This document shows, in pieces, positions 44,780 to 53,721 of a stretch of DNA of 64,000 nucleotides. Position numbers and translations under genes: made by a program. The notes beneath the pieces were generated by a model. That model saw only the letters and a list, made by a program, of their open reading frames with translations, was not told where the DNA came from and made no database searches. Location: positions 857,001-921,000 of the forward strand of contig NZ_OX216966.1 of the NCBI RefSeq assembly GCF_945605565.1, given 5' to 3'. The stretch comes from Paenibacillus dendritiformis (GTDB lineage: Bacteria; Bacillota; Bacilli; Paenibacillales; Paenibacillaceae). The first letter of the stretch is position 1. Each line of letters starts with the position of its first letter.

Positions 44780-45688
44780 CTACAGCTCATCCGCAAGGCC
44801 TAACAAGGCGATGCCGGCAATGACCATGACGATAATCGCATATTGCTTCTTGTTCAGCCGCTCCTGGAGAAAGATTCGGGACAGGATGACCGAAAAAATG
44901 CTGTAGGAAGCAATCAGGGGCGCTGCAATGATGGCGTTGCTGGACATGGCGAATACATAAAAGAACTGCCCCGTTGTTTCAAATAGGGCGGCATATCCTT
45001 TCACGCGTTCTTGAAAAATGCGGAATGGCTGTTTTTTAATAAACTTGAGATATGTAAAGGCGAACACGGAGCAAATGAAAAAAGTGAATTCATAGGCGAG
45101 CAGAGCAGCATCTTCGCTGATTAGACTCAGTTCATCCAAATAAATCCCGTCGGCAAATGTCCCGAGCCCGTCGATGATGCAGTACAGAATCGGGAAGGTG
45201 ATGGCCATAAAGCCGATCTGATATTTTTGATCGATCGCGGATAAGCTGTTCTGAAGCGCTTCGCGTTCCGCCCTCTTTTCCAAAATAGCAATTCCAATCA
45301 CGCCGGCCGTAATCATGGTTATGCCTAAGATTTCAACGATGCTTAGCTCGTGGGTGAAGAAAATGAACAATAGTATGGCAGTTACGGCTCCAGAAGAATT
45401 TTGTACGGGAGATGCAATAGACAGTTCCATATACCGCAACCCAATATACCCGATCGTCATCGATAAGATGTACAGCGCGGATACCGGCAAATAGCGAACG
45501 AGATCGATCGGATCAAAGTTAATTCCTCTGATGAACAGATATGCCGTAGCGTGTATCCCCATAACCAAGCCGACCATAATGACGATTTTAATATGGCTGG
45601 ACCGATCATGAGGGTCGCTGCCTTTTTTATAAAAGAGATCAGCGCCTCCCCAAGCCAAAGCGGTTACTACCGCATACAAAAACCACAT
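44780..45688 (-). CDS. EamA/DMT-superfamily transporter
   Basis: 302 residues with ten predicted transmembrane helices in two EamA repeats (first ends around LGITMITAGVIGIAIL, second at YAIIVMVIAGIALLGL). ATG 45688 follows AGAGGAG. Drug/metabolite transporter superfamily; direction and substrate unknown. Convergent with the pspA operon, monocistronic. Confidence 0.88.
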   Translation of the reverse strand: MWFLYAVVTALAWGGADLFYKKGSDPHDRSSHIKIVIMVGLVMGIHATAYLFIRGINFDPIDLVRYLPVSALYILSMTIGYIGLRYMELSIASPVQNSSGAVTAILLFIFFTHELSIVEILGITMITAGVIGIAILEKRAEREALQNSLSAIDQKYQIGFMAITFPILYCIIDGLGTFADGIYLDELSLISEDAALLAYEFTFFICSVFAFTYLKFIKKQPFRIFQERVKGYAALFETTGQFFYVFAMSSNAIIAAPLIASYSIFSVILSRIFLQERLNKKQYAIIVMVIAGIALLGLADEL

Positions 45689-45841
45689 GACTTCGCTCCT
45701 CTTGTTACATATTTCACATGTAGTATAAGCTCTATCATTATAAAGACTTCGCTATGAATGTCAAGAGCAAGAGATTGCAATTCAGGTCAAATATAGAGTA
45801 AGGCATGCTTGCTATGATGACAGGGAAAGGAGGAGGCCTTC

Positions 45842-46487
45842 GTGTATGAATGGAATGAAATGGTCCAGCTCATGATCGACTGGATTGGCTTATCGCAAAA
45901 GTCCGGGACCGATTCCATTAGCCATTCGCGCCGAAGTGTTCTCCCCTTATCATTATGTGATGAAGGAGCGAGGCAGAATGAGAGAGGTACAGGTGCAGGA
46001 AGCAGAAGTCAAGGTGGAGTTTATACCGGCGCATAAGTTTATCGGAATCTGGGACAGCTCGGCACAGAACTACGGCCAATTCTGGAGCAATGGGCATGAT
46101 TGCGATGACATTTGCGGGATTCTGGAGAGCCTGTCTCATCATACGCTGTCTGGGCAATTGAGCCAGACGGCAGGATGGTTTTACGAAAAGGGGCGGAAGG
46201 GGTATTTCTACGGCATCCCTGTTCCTCATTATTATAAGGGGGACATTCCGGAGGGAATGGAGTGCCGTGATATACCTGAATCCGAGTATCTCGTTTTCTT
46301 TCATCCCCCTTTTGACTATTTGAAGGGCAACGGCGAGGTAATGAGCAAGGTGGAGCTAGCGGCGTGGAGCTTCGACCCTGAGAGCATGGGCTATGAATGG
46401 GATGAGGAGACGAAGCAGGACTATCAGCGCCATTTCCCGGAGGGTTACGGTTATGCCGTGCTGCGTCCGGTGAAGAAACGCAACTAA
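45842..46487 (+). pseudogene. AraC-type regulator with HTH deleted; effector-binding domain remains
   Basis: GTG 45842 behind AAAGGAGGAGG opens MYEWNEMVQLMIDWI, the usual N-terminus of AraC/Rob-like regulators. The rest of the DNA-binding region is missing: at about 45887 the sequence jumps to AYRKSPGPIPLAIRAEVF, the segment that normally follows the second helix-turn-helix, in another frame. The frame then encodes a complete GyrI-like effector-binding domain to 46487. That domain could still be made from ATG 45978, which has AAGGAG 9 bases upstream, as a stand-alone ligand-binding protein. Confidence 0.75.
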
Positions 46488-46496
46488 ATCGCAGCG

Positions 46497-46525
46497 AAAA
46501 CCGGCAGAACATCACTGCCGGTTTT
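46497..46525. terminator. Bidirectional terminator
   Basis: AAAACCGGCAG / CTGCCGGTTTT, 11-bp perfect stem with a 7-nt loop between convergent units; A and T runs on both sides serve both strands. Confidence 0.9.
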
Positions 46526-46534
46526 GGTGACTAT

Positions 46535-47401
46535 TCACTCGAAATATCGAAGGTACACATCCTCCAAATTCGGCTTTACCGTTCGGAATTCCATATGCTC
46601 CAAGGGTTCATCGTGAACGATTCTCGCCCAGATGCCGCTTGAATCGCTCGTAATCTGGCTAACTTTGAAGCGGGACTGCACCTCGGCAAGCTCAGACTCC
46701 GTGACGCGCACCTCATGGACTTTGCCTTCCATGCCGGCCAGGATGCGAGCAGGCTCGTTTTTGACAAGAAGCTTGCCTTCCTTCATGAGAAGAATTTGCT
46801 TCGAGATGAACTCGATATCGGACACGACATGGGTTGCGATAAGCACAATTTTGTTCATGGCGATGGTCGATATGAAGTTGCGGATGCGAATGCGCTCTTT
46901 CGGATCAAGCCCTGCGGTTGGCTCATCCAGGATCAAAAGCTTCGGGTCATTCAATAGCGCTTGGGCGATCAGAATACGCTGCTTCATTCCGCCAGAGTAT
47001 GCGCCAAGCTTCGTATCCGCATCCTTGCGCAGGTTCACGATGTCCAGCAGATCATCGATTCTTTCTCTAGCCCGCGGCGCCTTGATCCCTTTGAGAGCGG
47101 CGATGTACCATAGAAATCTCCGACCCGTGAAATGATGATATAGTCCTTGCTGCTGAGGCATATATCCCAAAATATTCCGATACTCCTTGCCGAGACGAGA
47201 GATGATCTGATCGTTATATCGAATCTCTCCTTCATCCTGCTTCAACTGATTCGTAATCAGATTCATGAGCGTAGACTTGCCAGCGCCATTCGGACCCAAT
47301 ATGCCGTATATTCCAGGGGAGAACTCGGCACTGAAGCGATCTAGCGCCGTTTTGCGCCCTTTGTTATAGCGCTTCGTTACACGATCAATAGTCAGTTCCA
47401 C
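46535..47401 (-). CDS. ABC transporter ATPase, second module of the sigma/peptide locus
   Basis: 288 residues; Walker A GPNGAGKST, Q-loop PQQQG, signature YSGGMKQR, Walker B LLILDEPTAG, switch His in IATHV, and an 80-residue C-terminal extension. GTG 47401 lies two bases after the stop of the large permease. It is clearly paralogous to the ATPase at 52849-53721 (shared GLDPKERIR, VSDIE, LLMKEG), so the locus contains two related ABC modules. Last gene on this strand before the terminator. Confidence 0.93.
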   Translation of the reverse strand: MELTIDRVTKRYNKGRKTALDRFSAEFSPGIYGILGPNGAGKSTLMNLITNQLKQDEGEIRYNDQIISRLGKEYRNILGYMPQQQGLYHHFTGRRFLWYIAALKGIKAPRARERIDDLLDIVNLRKDADTKLGAYSGGMKQRILIAQALLNDPKLLILDEPTAGLDPKERIRIRNFISTIAMNKIVLIATHVVSDIEFISKQILLMKEGKLLVKNEPARILAGMEGKVHEVRVTESELAEVQSRFKVSQITSDSSGIWARIVHDEPLEHMEFRTVKPNLEDVYLRYFE

Positions 47402-47403
47402 GG

Positions 47404-49812
47404 TCAGTCCCCCTTCTGAATGAAGCTATTGAATGTCCGCCATGCGCCAATGCCGCATCCGATGCCAAGAAGAAGCAGCGTTCCATAATACATGCTCATG
47501 TTCAGCGCATATTGTGATGTTGGAAAGGCGTGATACAGTTGAAAAAGAAGATTGAAGGATATGCTGCCGATTGGTTTCCATCCCATATACTGCAGACCAA
47601 GCGGGATGACCACGATAGCGGTTGAAATTAGCAGCAGGATCGCTTGTCTGCGGACAAGCACCGCCAGGAATAGCACGACATGAACGAGCAGCAGCACGCC
47701 TCCGATCTGGAACACACCCATCAGAAGAACATACTGCAGGATGCTCAACGATCCCTCTACATGCCCGAGCACTTCGATGCTCTGAACCGGAGCCTGCCAA
47801 TCGATGTCAGGGTAATGCCTTAGCATATTATAGAACTTCGGGATCTGAAGCAGGAGGAGCAGGAAGACGCTGTACAAATAGGCAACGGCATGCTTGGAGA
47901 GGAACAGGTTCCCCCTGCCATGATGGGTGCTCCGTAGTATAGCCATCATGCCATACCTGTAATCAAGGGCGAACAGCGGGCTGAGTCCGGCCAGCAATAA
48001 GACGGCATACAACAGGCCATCCCGCAGATCCGATTGCTGCCGGTTGAACAGCGCATCGGAAGATGTCACATTCACGAAGCTGCCCGTAATTCCACGGACT
48101 TCCTGCAGCCTTAACAAGTAATCCCTCTGCTCCTCAATGTACTGAAATGCTTTCGCTTGCTTGGCGAACTCCTCCAGCTTCACCTTTTCTGTATTATAGA
48201 CCGTAAAATCAATGCTGCCGGTCGTATATTGTTCATACCAATAAGCGAATTGTCGCGGCAGATCATCATATTTTGCCCTTTCTTCCTGCAGGAAGTTCAG
48301 TTTATCTTTATTGATTGCACCGCTGATCTGATCCAAATAGCGGTTATAGACGATGGAATCGAAATCGAACCTTCGTTCATCCCAATCGATCTGCTGATAT
48401 ACGATAACTCCAGCGAGCAGCAGCAGGAGGATACTTTTCCCGGAGATGAACAATTTAAATCCTTCATGCATCAATAGGGAATTGGTGCGCCGCAGCTTGA
48501 ACCATGCCGCATGCAATCTTCCCCGCCAGCGATCCCAAGGAAGCAGGGACCCGATGCCGGCATCGGACACATAAAGACACGCGCAGAGTAGGGGCAGCAG
48601 CATCATCACAGCCCCGCCGAGCCAATACGTCAATGTCGTCTTCTTTACCGGGTAACCGAACACATTCAGGTTCCGATAATCCGCAAGAAGCTGGAAGGAA
48701 TCGTAGAATGCAACCACGTTCATATATTTGAACATATTCAGGTATGAATTCGGATGGATCACGGAATAGCATAGAAAGCTGATGCCTAACAATGCAGCTG
48801 TCGCCAGGTAGACTCCTCCGGCCCGGCGAAATAATAAGAAAAAGGCAGCAAGCATCCAGGCAAACAACAGGTTGGCAGCCACCTTCAGCAGCAGATACAG
48901 GAGCAGGAACTGTCCTGCTGTCAACGCTTCGACTGCGCCCTGGAACGACGGCATCGATTGGATATAACGGTCAAGGTCCCCAAAGCCATAGAGCTGTTCG
49001 CTTATCACCAAAATCGATCCCTGATATAAGAGGGTCAGCAGTACGGTCAGCAGGCTCAGCACAACCCATTTCGCTCGCCACAGGTCAAGCAGACCGTTGC
49101 GCGTCGAACGGATGAGGCGGTTCAGCCCTTCTTCCTTCTCAACCTGGAACAAAATGATGCATAGCAGGAACAAGAGCGCGGCAAGGCACATATCCGTGGA
49201 CTGCAGCCGCGTGCCTGATGTGAGCCCCTCTTCCAGTCCCAACTGCAGCGGCAAGCCGCGGAGCGGTTCGAAGTCATGCACCGTTTTCCCAATATTACGG
49301 TAGGAGTAAGTTCCCTCCTGATAGAAGATGGAGACCGACAGCATCTCTTCTGCTCGAGTGCCCATTTCTTCCATCGTCCGCCGATACTGGTCCATATGCT
49401 CGTATTGCTTTTTGATTCGTTCGATGAGATATAATTCTCGGCCAATCAGCTCCGGGTTGCCTGCATAAGGGCTTTGCCTATACTGCTTATACTCCTGAGG
49501 ATGGGCCTGCTTGGCTTCATGGATGGCTTGCTCCCAGATCTCTTCGGCAATGGTTCCTTCTTGGGCAAATGTGCTGTATAAAGCCAATAAATCCGCTTGT
49601 CTGGCGGTTACTGCCAGCCCCTCATCGGTTGGCAAGCTTCGATATTGTTGCTCCAGGCGTTCATACTCATCTCTGTGTTGAATCAGAGCTATTTGCTCGC
49701 GGAACTGGGTATTATAGTAGAACAGCCCATTGCCCAGCAGCAGCAGGACGGCCAAAAGGGCAAAGACTCGTCTATGCCATACCTTCAACAGTTCATATCC
49801 GATTAATGTCAT
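47404..49812 (-). CDS. 802-residue double ABC-2-type permease
   Basis: Looks like two permeases fused head to tail. Each half has an N-terminal helix (16-32; 459-473), a large extracellular region, then the motif E/D-x3-G-x3-LxRST-x-x-G (225-240 and 617-632, 392 residues apart) at the start of a five- to six-helix block. The single permease at 51722 has the same motif once (EEYTTGMDSLILSSRYGKG). One polypeptide could therefore supply both membrane halves for the ATPase downstream. ATG 49812 follows AAGGAG. Substrate unknown; export of, or immunity to, the small secreted protein is possible. Confidence 0.85.
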   Translation of the reverse strand: MTLIGYELLKVWHRRVFALLAVLLLLGNGLFYYNTQFREQIALIQHRDEYERLEQQYRSLPTDEGLAVTARQADLLALYSTFAQEGTIAEEIWEQAIHEAKQAHPQEYKQYRQSPYAGNPELIGRELYLIERIKKQYEHMDQYRRTMEEMGTRAEEMLSVSIFYQEGTYSYRNIGKTVHDFEPLRGLPLQLGLEEGLTSGTRLQSTDMCLAALLFLLCIILFQVEKEEGLNRLIRSTRNGLLDLWRAKWVVLSLLTVLLTLLYQGSILVISEQLYGFGDLDRYIQSMPSFQGAVEALTAGQFLLLYLLLKVAANLLFAWMLAAFFLLFRRAGGVYLATAALLGISFLCYSVIHPNSYLNMFKYMNVVAFYDSFQLLADYRNLNVFGYPVKKTTLTYWLGGAVMMLLPLLCACLYVSDAGIGSLLPWDRWRGRLHAAWFKLRRTNSLLMHEGFKLFISGKSILLLLLAGVIVYQQIDWDERRFDFDSIVYNRYLDQISGAINKDKLNFLQEERAKYDDLPRQFAYWYEQYTTGSIDFTVYNTEKVKLEEFAKQAKAFQYIEEQRDYLLRLQEVRGITGSFVNVTSSDALFNRQQSDLRDGLLYAVLLLAGLSPLFALDYRYGMMAILRSTHHGRGNLFLSKHAVAYLYSVFLLLLLQIPKFYNMLRHYPDIDWQAPVQSIEVLGHVEGSLSILQYVLLMGVFQIGGVLLLVHVVLFLAVLVRRQAILLLISTAIVVIPLGLQYMGWKPIGSISFNLLFQLYHAFPTSQYALNMSMYYGTLLLLGIGCGIGAWRTFNSFIQKGD

Positions 49813-49846
49813 GAGGAACTCCTTGCATCAATGGCATTCTCAAGGT

Positions 49847-51046
49847 TTAACGGAGCTTTGTCTCCAACAAAGGTTTTAACTTAGCTTGTCCTGACTCGAT
49901 CTCTCGTTTGTCCAAATACAAGATGGAACTCTTATCTGACTGCTCGTTATAGGCAAACATATAGCGATCGTCACCTGGAACCATTTCAATATGTTTGGAA
50001 AAAGGAGATAGATCAACTTGATGAATCAGAGCGTTATCTTTGAAAATGGATAGCTGAACCGGGACGTCTGGAGCATATTCATGGACATAGCCGCCTATCG
50101 GCTGAATATATGTATATAACGAGTCTCTGTAAATATAAGAAATAATAGGTGGGTGATCTACCTTTACTTCTTCGATATGATTCCCTTCCAGGTCGGACGA
50201 GTATTTCTTGTGCGTCCGCTTGTCCAGCGGATCGCCATAGAAATAAGAGAAGTAAAGCCTATTATTAGCGATGCTGCGTAAGCTGGATAACCCGCCATCT
50301 CCGCGATCCCACAATGTTGTCACTTGGCCGCTTTGAAGATCGTATCGTTGGGTTTCATAGCCTTTCTCGTTAAATACAAGCCAGTATAATTGCGTTCCAT
50401 ATGGAATGATATCGGTTATCTCATTCACTTGATCAGATGCGTGATAAATCAATTCGGGATCTTGCTTCAAATTATCAAGGCTCGCTTTGAAGACGTTCAC
50501 TTCCAAGTCACTCTCTCTGTTCCCGTCTGTAGTCGAATAATAGAGATAGCCTCGATGAATGGCCAGCGATCTCGGCGCGGCTTCAAATGTTTTGATGACT
50601 TTTCGATTTTTTCCGTCCGGATCCAACCTGACGAGCGTCCAGGTAGTATCGAACCTTGAGCGTTTGCTTTCCCTATCCCAGTAGTTTTCTAGTACATACA
50701 GGTGCGAATCATAATACTGTAAAAACTGAGGAGGCTCAGACGATGTAAATTGAACGAACGCCGAGCAGTTTTCGGTAGTCGGGTTGTCCATGCATTGATT
50801 GTCAGGGCGATTATCTAGAAGAATGGGCTTTGTGCTCTCTTTGTCCATATAATAAATCAGTTGATCGTGAAGGAAGTAATATCCCGTCTCTGATCGGGTT
50901 ATCTTCAAACCATATCCTTGTTTGTGGAACATAAATGGATAATCCCAATCCAACTGATACTCATTGTCGTCAGGTAATGTCTTACTAGAACACCCTGATG
51001 CAAGGATCAGGCATAGTAGCAGGGTAAAGAAAATGTATTTCTTCAT
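49847..51046 (-). CDS. Lipoprotein of unknown function, propeller-like
   Basis: 399 residues from ATG 51046 (AAAGGA 7 bases upstream). Signal peptide ends in LASGC, lipidated Cys20. The rest contains repeated Tyr-rich blades (GYYFLHDQLIYYMD, HRGYLYYSTTDGN, YGTQLYWLVFNE, NNRLYFSYFYGD, YRDSLYTYIQP), typical of DUF5050-like beta-propellers that sit on the outer face of the membrane. It lies between the small secreted protein and the double permease on one strand, so it may capture the peptide or shield the cell from it. Confidence 0.85.
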   Translation of the reverse strand: MKKYIFFTLLLCLILASGCSSKTLPDDNEYQLDWDYPFMFHKQGYGLKITRSETGYYFLHDQLIYYMDKESTKPILLDNRPDNQCMDNPTTENCSAFVQFTSSEPPQFLQYYDSHLYVLENYWDRESKRSRFDTTWTLVRLDPDGKNRKVIKTFEAAPRSLAIHRGYLYYSTTDGNRESDLEVNVFKASLDNLKQDPELIYHASDQVNEITDIIPYGTQLYWLVFNEKGYETQRYDLQSGQVTTLWDRGDGGLSSLRSIANNRLYFSYFYGDPLDKRTHKKYSSDLEGNHIEEVKVDHPPIISYIYRDSLYTYIQPIGGYVHEYAPDVPVQLSIFKDNALIHQVDLSPFSKHIEMVPGDDRYMFAYNEQSDKSSILYLDKREIESGQAKLKPLLETKLR

Positions 51047-51097
51047 CACGGTATCCTTTCTCTAGATATTGCAGTTATGTGACGATAAAGAGATAAT

Positions 51098-51135
51098 GCC
51101 TTGGGGAAAGTGCTCCGTTCCCCTTCCCCCAAGGC
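51098..51135 (-). terminator. Hairpin between secreted peptide and lipoprotein genes
   Basis: GCCTTGGGG / CCCCAAGGC with a 20-nt loop and no U-run on the minus strand. It may give partial termination, keeping the peptide mRNA more abundant than the downstream genes. Confidence 0.6.
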
Positions 51136-51158
51136 TAAATTGTTAATGTAAAATATTA

Positions 51159-51557
51159 CTAGTAGTTAACTGACGTAGTATCTTCCCATGTAGCTGAACC
51201 TACTTCCGCCTTATGCTCTGCAGTTGCGGATACTGACAATGCAGGCACGTATTGTGCTTTGGCGGTAGCCGAGACACCTGGCTGCTTTTCATAAGCCGAA
51301 GCTGTTGCAGAGCGAGTTTTGCTTGCATCTCCATGCTTGTAGTAGTAAGTTACTTTAACAGAAGAGTAGCAATTGCTGCCCCCACATGAAGTTTGTCCTG
51401 AGGCGCTGTCACTATAAATTGTTATCCTGCCAGAAGTATCATTATTTCCGGCTTTACCAGTGGTATAGGACTTAGCGTACGCCCCGCTAGCAAATAACAT
51501 CGATGCTGCCAGCACAGAAGTTACAAGAGCTAAACATTTTCTGCGGTTAAGCTTCAA
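51159..51557 (-). CDS. Small secreted protein, candidate lactococcin-972-like peptide
   Basis: 132 residues from TTG 51557 (AGGAG 9 bases upstream). Signal peptide with cleavage after ASGAYA leaves a mature chain of about 104 residues: Ser/Thr/Ala/Tyr-rich, two Cys four residues apart (TSCGGSNCYS) that could form a disulfide, then YYYKHGDASKTRSATAS and alternating Ala/Ser segments, ending in NY. The block Y-x-H-G-x-SKT-x-SAT recalls lactococcin 972 (YHHGSKTHSAT), a cell-wall-active bacteriocin, but overall similarity is low. Own promoter; followed by lipoprotein and ABC genes. Function is inferred only. Confidence 0.7.
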   Translation of the reverse strand: MKLNRRKCLALVTSVLAASMLFASGAYAKSYTTGKAGNNDTSGRITIYSDSASGQTSCGGSNCYSSVKVTYYYKHGDASKTRSATASAYEKQPGVSATAKAQYVPALSVSATAEHKAEVGSATWEDTTSVNY

Positions 51558-51658
51558 GAGAATCACTCCTAATCAGTTATTAGGTGATTTGTAAGTGATT
51601 TCCTATGATGCTCCTACCAATATTCGGCCGAATTAGTAGTATAAACACCACCCGATAC

Positions 51659-51694
51659 ATATATTACCACATAATTGGTTTATATGTAATATAT
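51659..51694 (-). promoter_or_regulatory. Promoter of the secreted peptide with overlapping palindrome
   Basis: Minus strand: TTACAT (51689-51684), 17-bp spacer, TAATAT (51666-51661) with an upstream TGG extended element. Arms ATATATTAC (51659-51667) and GTAATATAT (51686-51694) form a 9-bp inverted repeat covering both promoter boxes, suggesting a repressor or activator site. Predicted leader about 95 nt. Confidence 0.6.
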
Positions 51695-51721
51695 AAATTT
51701 AAGCGCTTTTCCTAAACCTCC

Positions 51722-52852
51722 TTAAGTCACCTGGTGCCGCTGGAACACACGCCGGGTCACCCAGACAAGAACTCCAGTGACGGCGACGACGCAGCTTACC
51801 GCAGCCACGGGATAGAGGATGGGGAAGCCAAATATATTAACTGTCTCGAATCGATTAAATAGCGTGGGAACCCGGATGAATTGGCTATAGCTGAATGTTG
51901 CCAGCCACTCGATAATGTCAAATCGAATGTTGAACATATCATTTAGTACGTAAGGGGCGCCAAGGATACAACCCGCAATGAATAGCGTCAAGAACGATGA
52001 TTTACTTAAGGAAGACACGAACATAACTGCAAGCGCAAATGCAATGCATCCGATGATATGTACCCCAAACTGAATGACGTAATACTGTATAACCGTCCAT
52101 GAATACGGAGAGTGCATGAACTGGTGCGAATCCCCATATCTGCTTATGGTATAGAGTGGACTGCTCGCTCCATCCAGATTGCCGGACAGTAGCCCGCTCA
52201 CAGCGAGATTGATCAGTTGGAAGGCGGCGCTGCATATGAATGCATAGATAATGGCGGCACAGCATTTGGCGGAGATGAGCTGCCCCTTCCCATACCGGCT
52301 GCTTAAGATTAGGCTGTCCATTCCAGTTGTATATTCTTCAGAATACAGAGGAGCCAAACCGATAAGAATCATCACGCCTATGAAGGCAACCCCGAATTGA
52401 TCTATGTTATAGAAAATACTGGCCCAAGGCTTGTTGTAATATACTTGACCCGAAGGAGGCCCCTTCTCCATCAGGAGTCGTTCATGAAGGGCATGCTTCT
52501 TGTATTCATAACTGCCGGGAGCGCTAAGCCGAAGCTCGGCCCGAATCTCCGCAAGCTGCTTCGTATAAGAATCTTCTAACATAGGCACATCCCATATATC
52601 CTGGAGCAAACCGCGGTCAACGAGCGGCAATAATCTTCTGTCCTCATGTTCTTCAAATATTTTTAGTACCTCCGCAATATCTTGCTCCGTTATGACCCGT
52701 TCATACGGTTTATATTTTTGGGAGCCGTCCTTGTAATAATCAATCTGGTAAACGATAAAAAGGCCAAAAACGAGCAGCAGGAGCAGGCTGACGATAAGCA
52801 CGCTTTTACGCGAGATAATTTTGATTAATTCATATTTCAACAAATGTCTCAT
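51722..52852 (-). CDS. ABC-2-type permease, first module
   Basis: 376 residues: N-terminal helix (18-36), extracellular region to about 165, five more helices; motif EEYTTGMDSLILSSRYGKG after the second helix is shared with both halves of the 802-residue permease. Start overlaps the ATPase stop (ATGA). Last gene of the sigma-factor operon. Comparable in position to YxlG of the B. subtilis sigY operon. Confidence 0.88.
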   Translation of the reverse strand: MRHLLKYELIKIISRKSVLIVSLLLLLVFGLFIVYQIDYYKDGSQKYKPYERVITEQDIAEVLKIFEEHEDRRLLPLVDRGLLQDIWDVPMLEDSYTKQLAEIRAELRLSAPGSYEYKKHALHERLLMEKGPPSGQVYYNKPWASIFYNIDQFGVAFIGVMILIGLAPLYSEEYTTGMDSLILSSRYGKGQLISAKCCAAIIYAFICSAAFQLINLAVSGLLSGNLDGASSPLYTISRYGDSHQFMHSPYSWTVIQYYVIQFGVHIIGCIAFALAVMFVSSLSKSSFLTLFIAGCILGAPYVLNDMFNIRFDIIEWLATFSYSQFIRVPTLFNRFETVNIFGFPILYPVAAVSCVVAVTGVLVWVTRRVFQRHQVT

Positions 52853-53721
52853 GCTTCAAACTCCTCGTTAAAATAGTGCAAATACAAATCTTCAAGCCCC
52901 GGCGATTCTGGCTGCGCAGAGGAGAAAGGCTGGTCCTTTGCCAGAATTCGCACCTCAATGCCGTCCGGCTGGCGAAGGAGGTTCCCGATTTTGTAGCGCA
53001 GCTTCAACTGAGGCAGCTGGCTCTCATCGATCTTCGCCTTCCAGACGCTGCCTGCGAGTTGTCCCAGCAGCGAAGCGAGCCGATCCTGCTTCAGCAGCTG
53101 CCCTTCCTTCATGAGCAGAACTTCCTTGGCGGCATATTCGATATCCGACACGATATGGGTCGACAAAACGACGATGCGGTCTCCCGACAGCTCGGACAAA
53201 ATATTACGGAAGCGAATCCGCTCCTTCGGATCGAGTCCGGCGGTAGGCTCGTCCAGAATTAGCACCTTCGGGTCATTCAGCAGCGCCTGAGCGATGCCGA
53301 GCCGCTGCCGCATTCCGCCGGAGAAGGATTTGATCTTTCGCTTCGCCTGATCCGCCAAGCCGACTAACTGCAGCATCTCATCGACCTTGCCGACGGCATA
53401 ACCTCGATCCATTCCTTTCAACGAAGCGATATACATCAGAAATTTCCGGGCCGTAAACTCCTTGTAGTATCCGCATTGCTGCGGCAGATAGCCCAGTATG
53501 TCGCGATAGGCTTCTCCCAGCGTACGAATATCGTGATTGTTCAAGCGAATGCTCCCGGAGGTCGGGCGCAGGATATCGGCGAGCATGCGAAGCAGCGTTG
53601 TCTTGCCCGCTCCATTGGGGCCCAGCAATCCGTATACGCCAGGGGTCAGTTCTGCCGTAAAATGTCGCACCGCCTGCTTGTCCTTGTATTGCTTCGATAT
53701 GTTGTCAATCGTTAGCTCCAT
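52849..53721 (-). CDS. ABC transporter ATPase, first module
   Basis: 290 residues; Walker A GPNGAGKTT, signature FSGGMRQR, Walker B VLILDEPTAG, switch His in LSTHIVSDIE. Overlaps both neighbours (17 bases with the upstream membrane gene, 4 with the permease), so the four genes from the sigma factor are one translationally coupled operon. Comparable in position to YxlF next to sigY. Confidence 0.93.
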   Translation of the reverse strand: MELTIDNISKQYKDKQAVRHFTAELTPGVYGLLGPNGAGKTTLLRMLADILRPTSGSIRLNNHDIRTLGEAYRDILGYLPQQCGYYKEFTARKFLMYIASLKGMDRGYAVGKVDEMLQLVGLADQAKRKIKSFSGGMRQRLGIAQALLNDPKVLILDEPTAGLDPKERIRFRNILSELSGDRIVVLSTHIVSDIEYAAKEVLLMKEGQLLKQDRLASLLGQLAGSVWKAKIDESQLPQLKLRYKIGNLLRQPDGIEVRILAKDQPFSSAQPESPGLEDLYLHYFNEEFEA

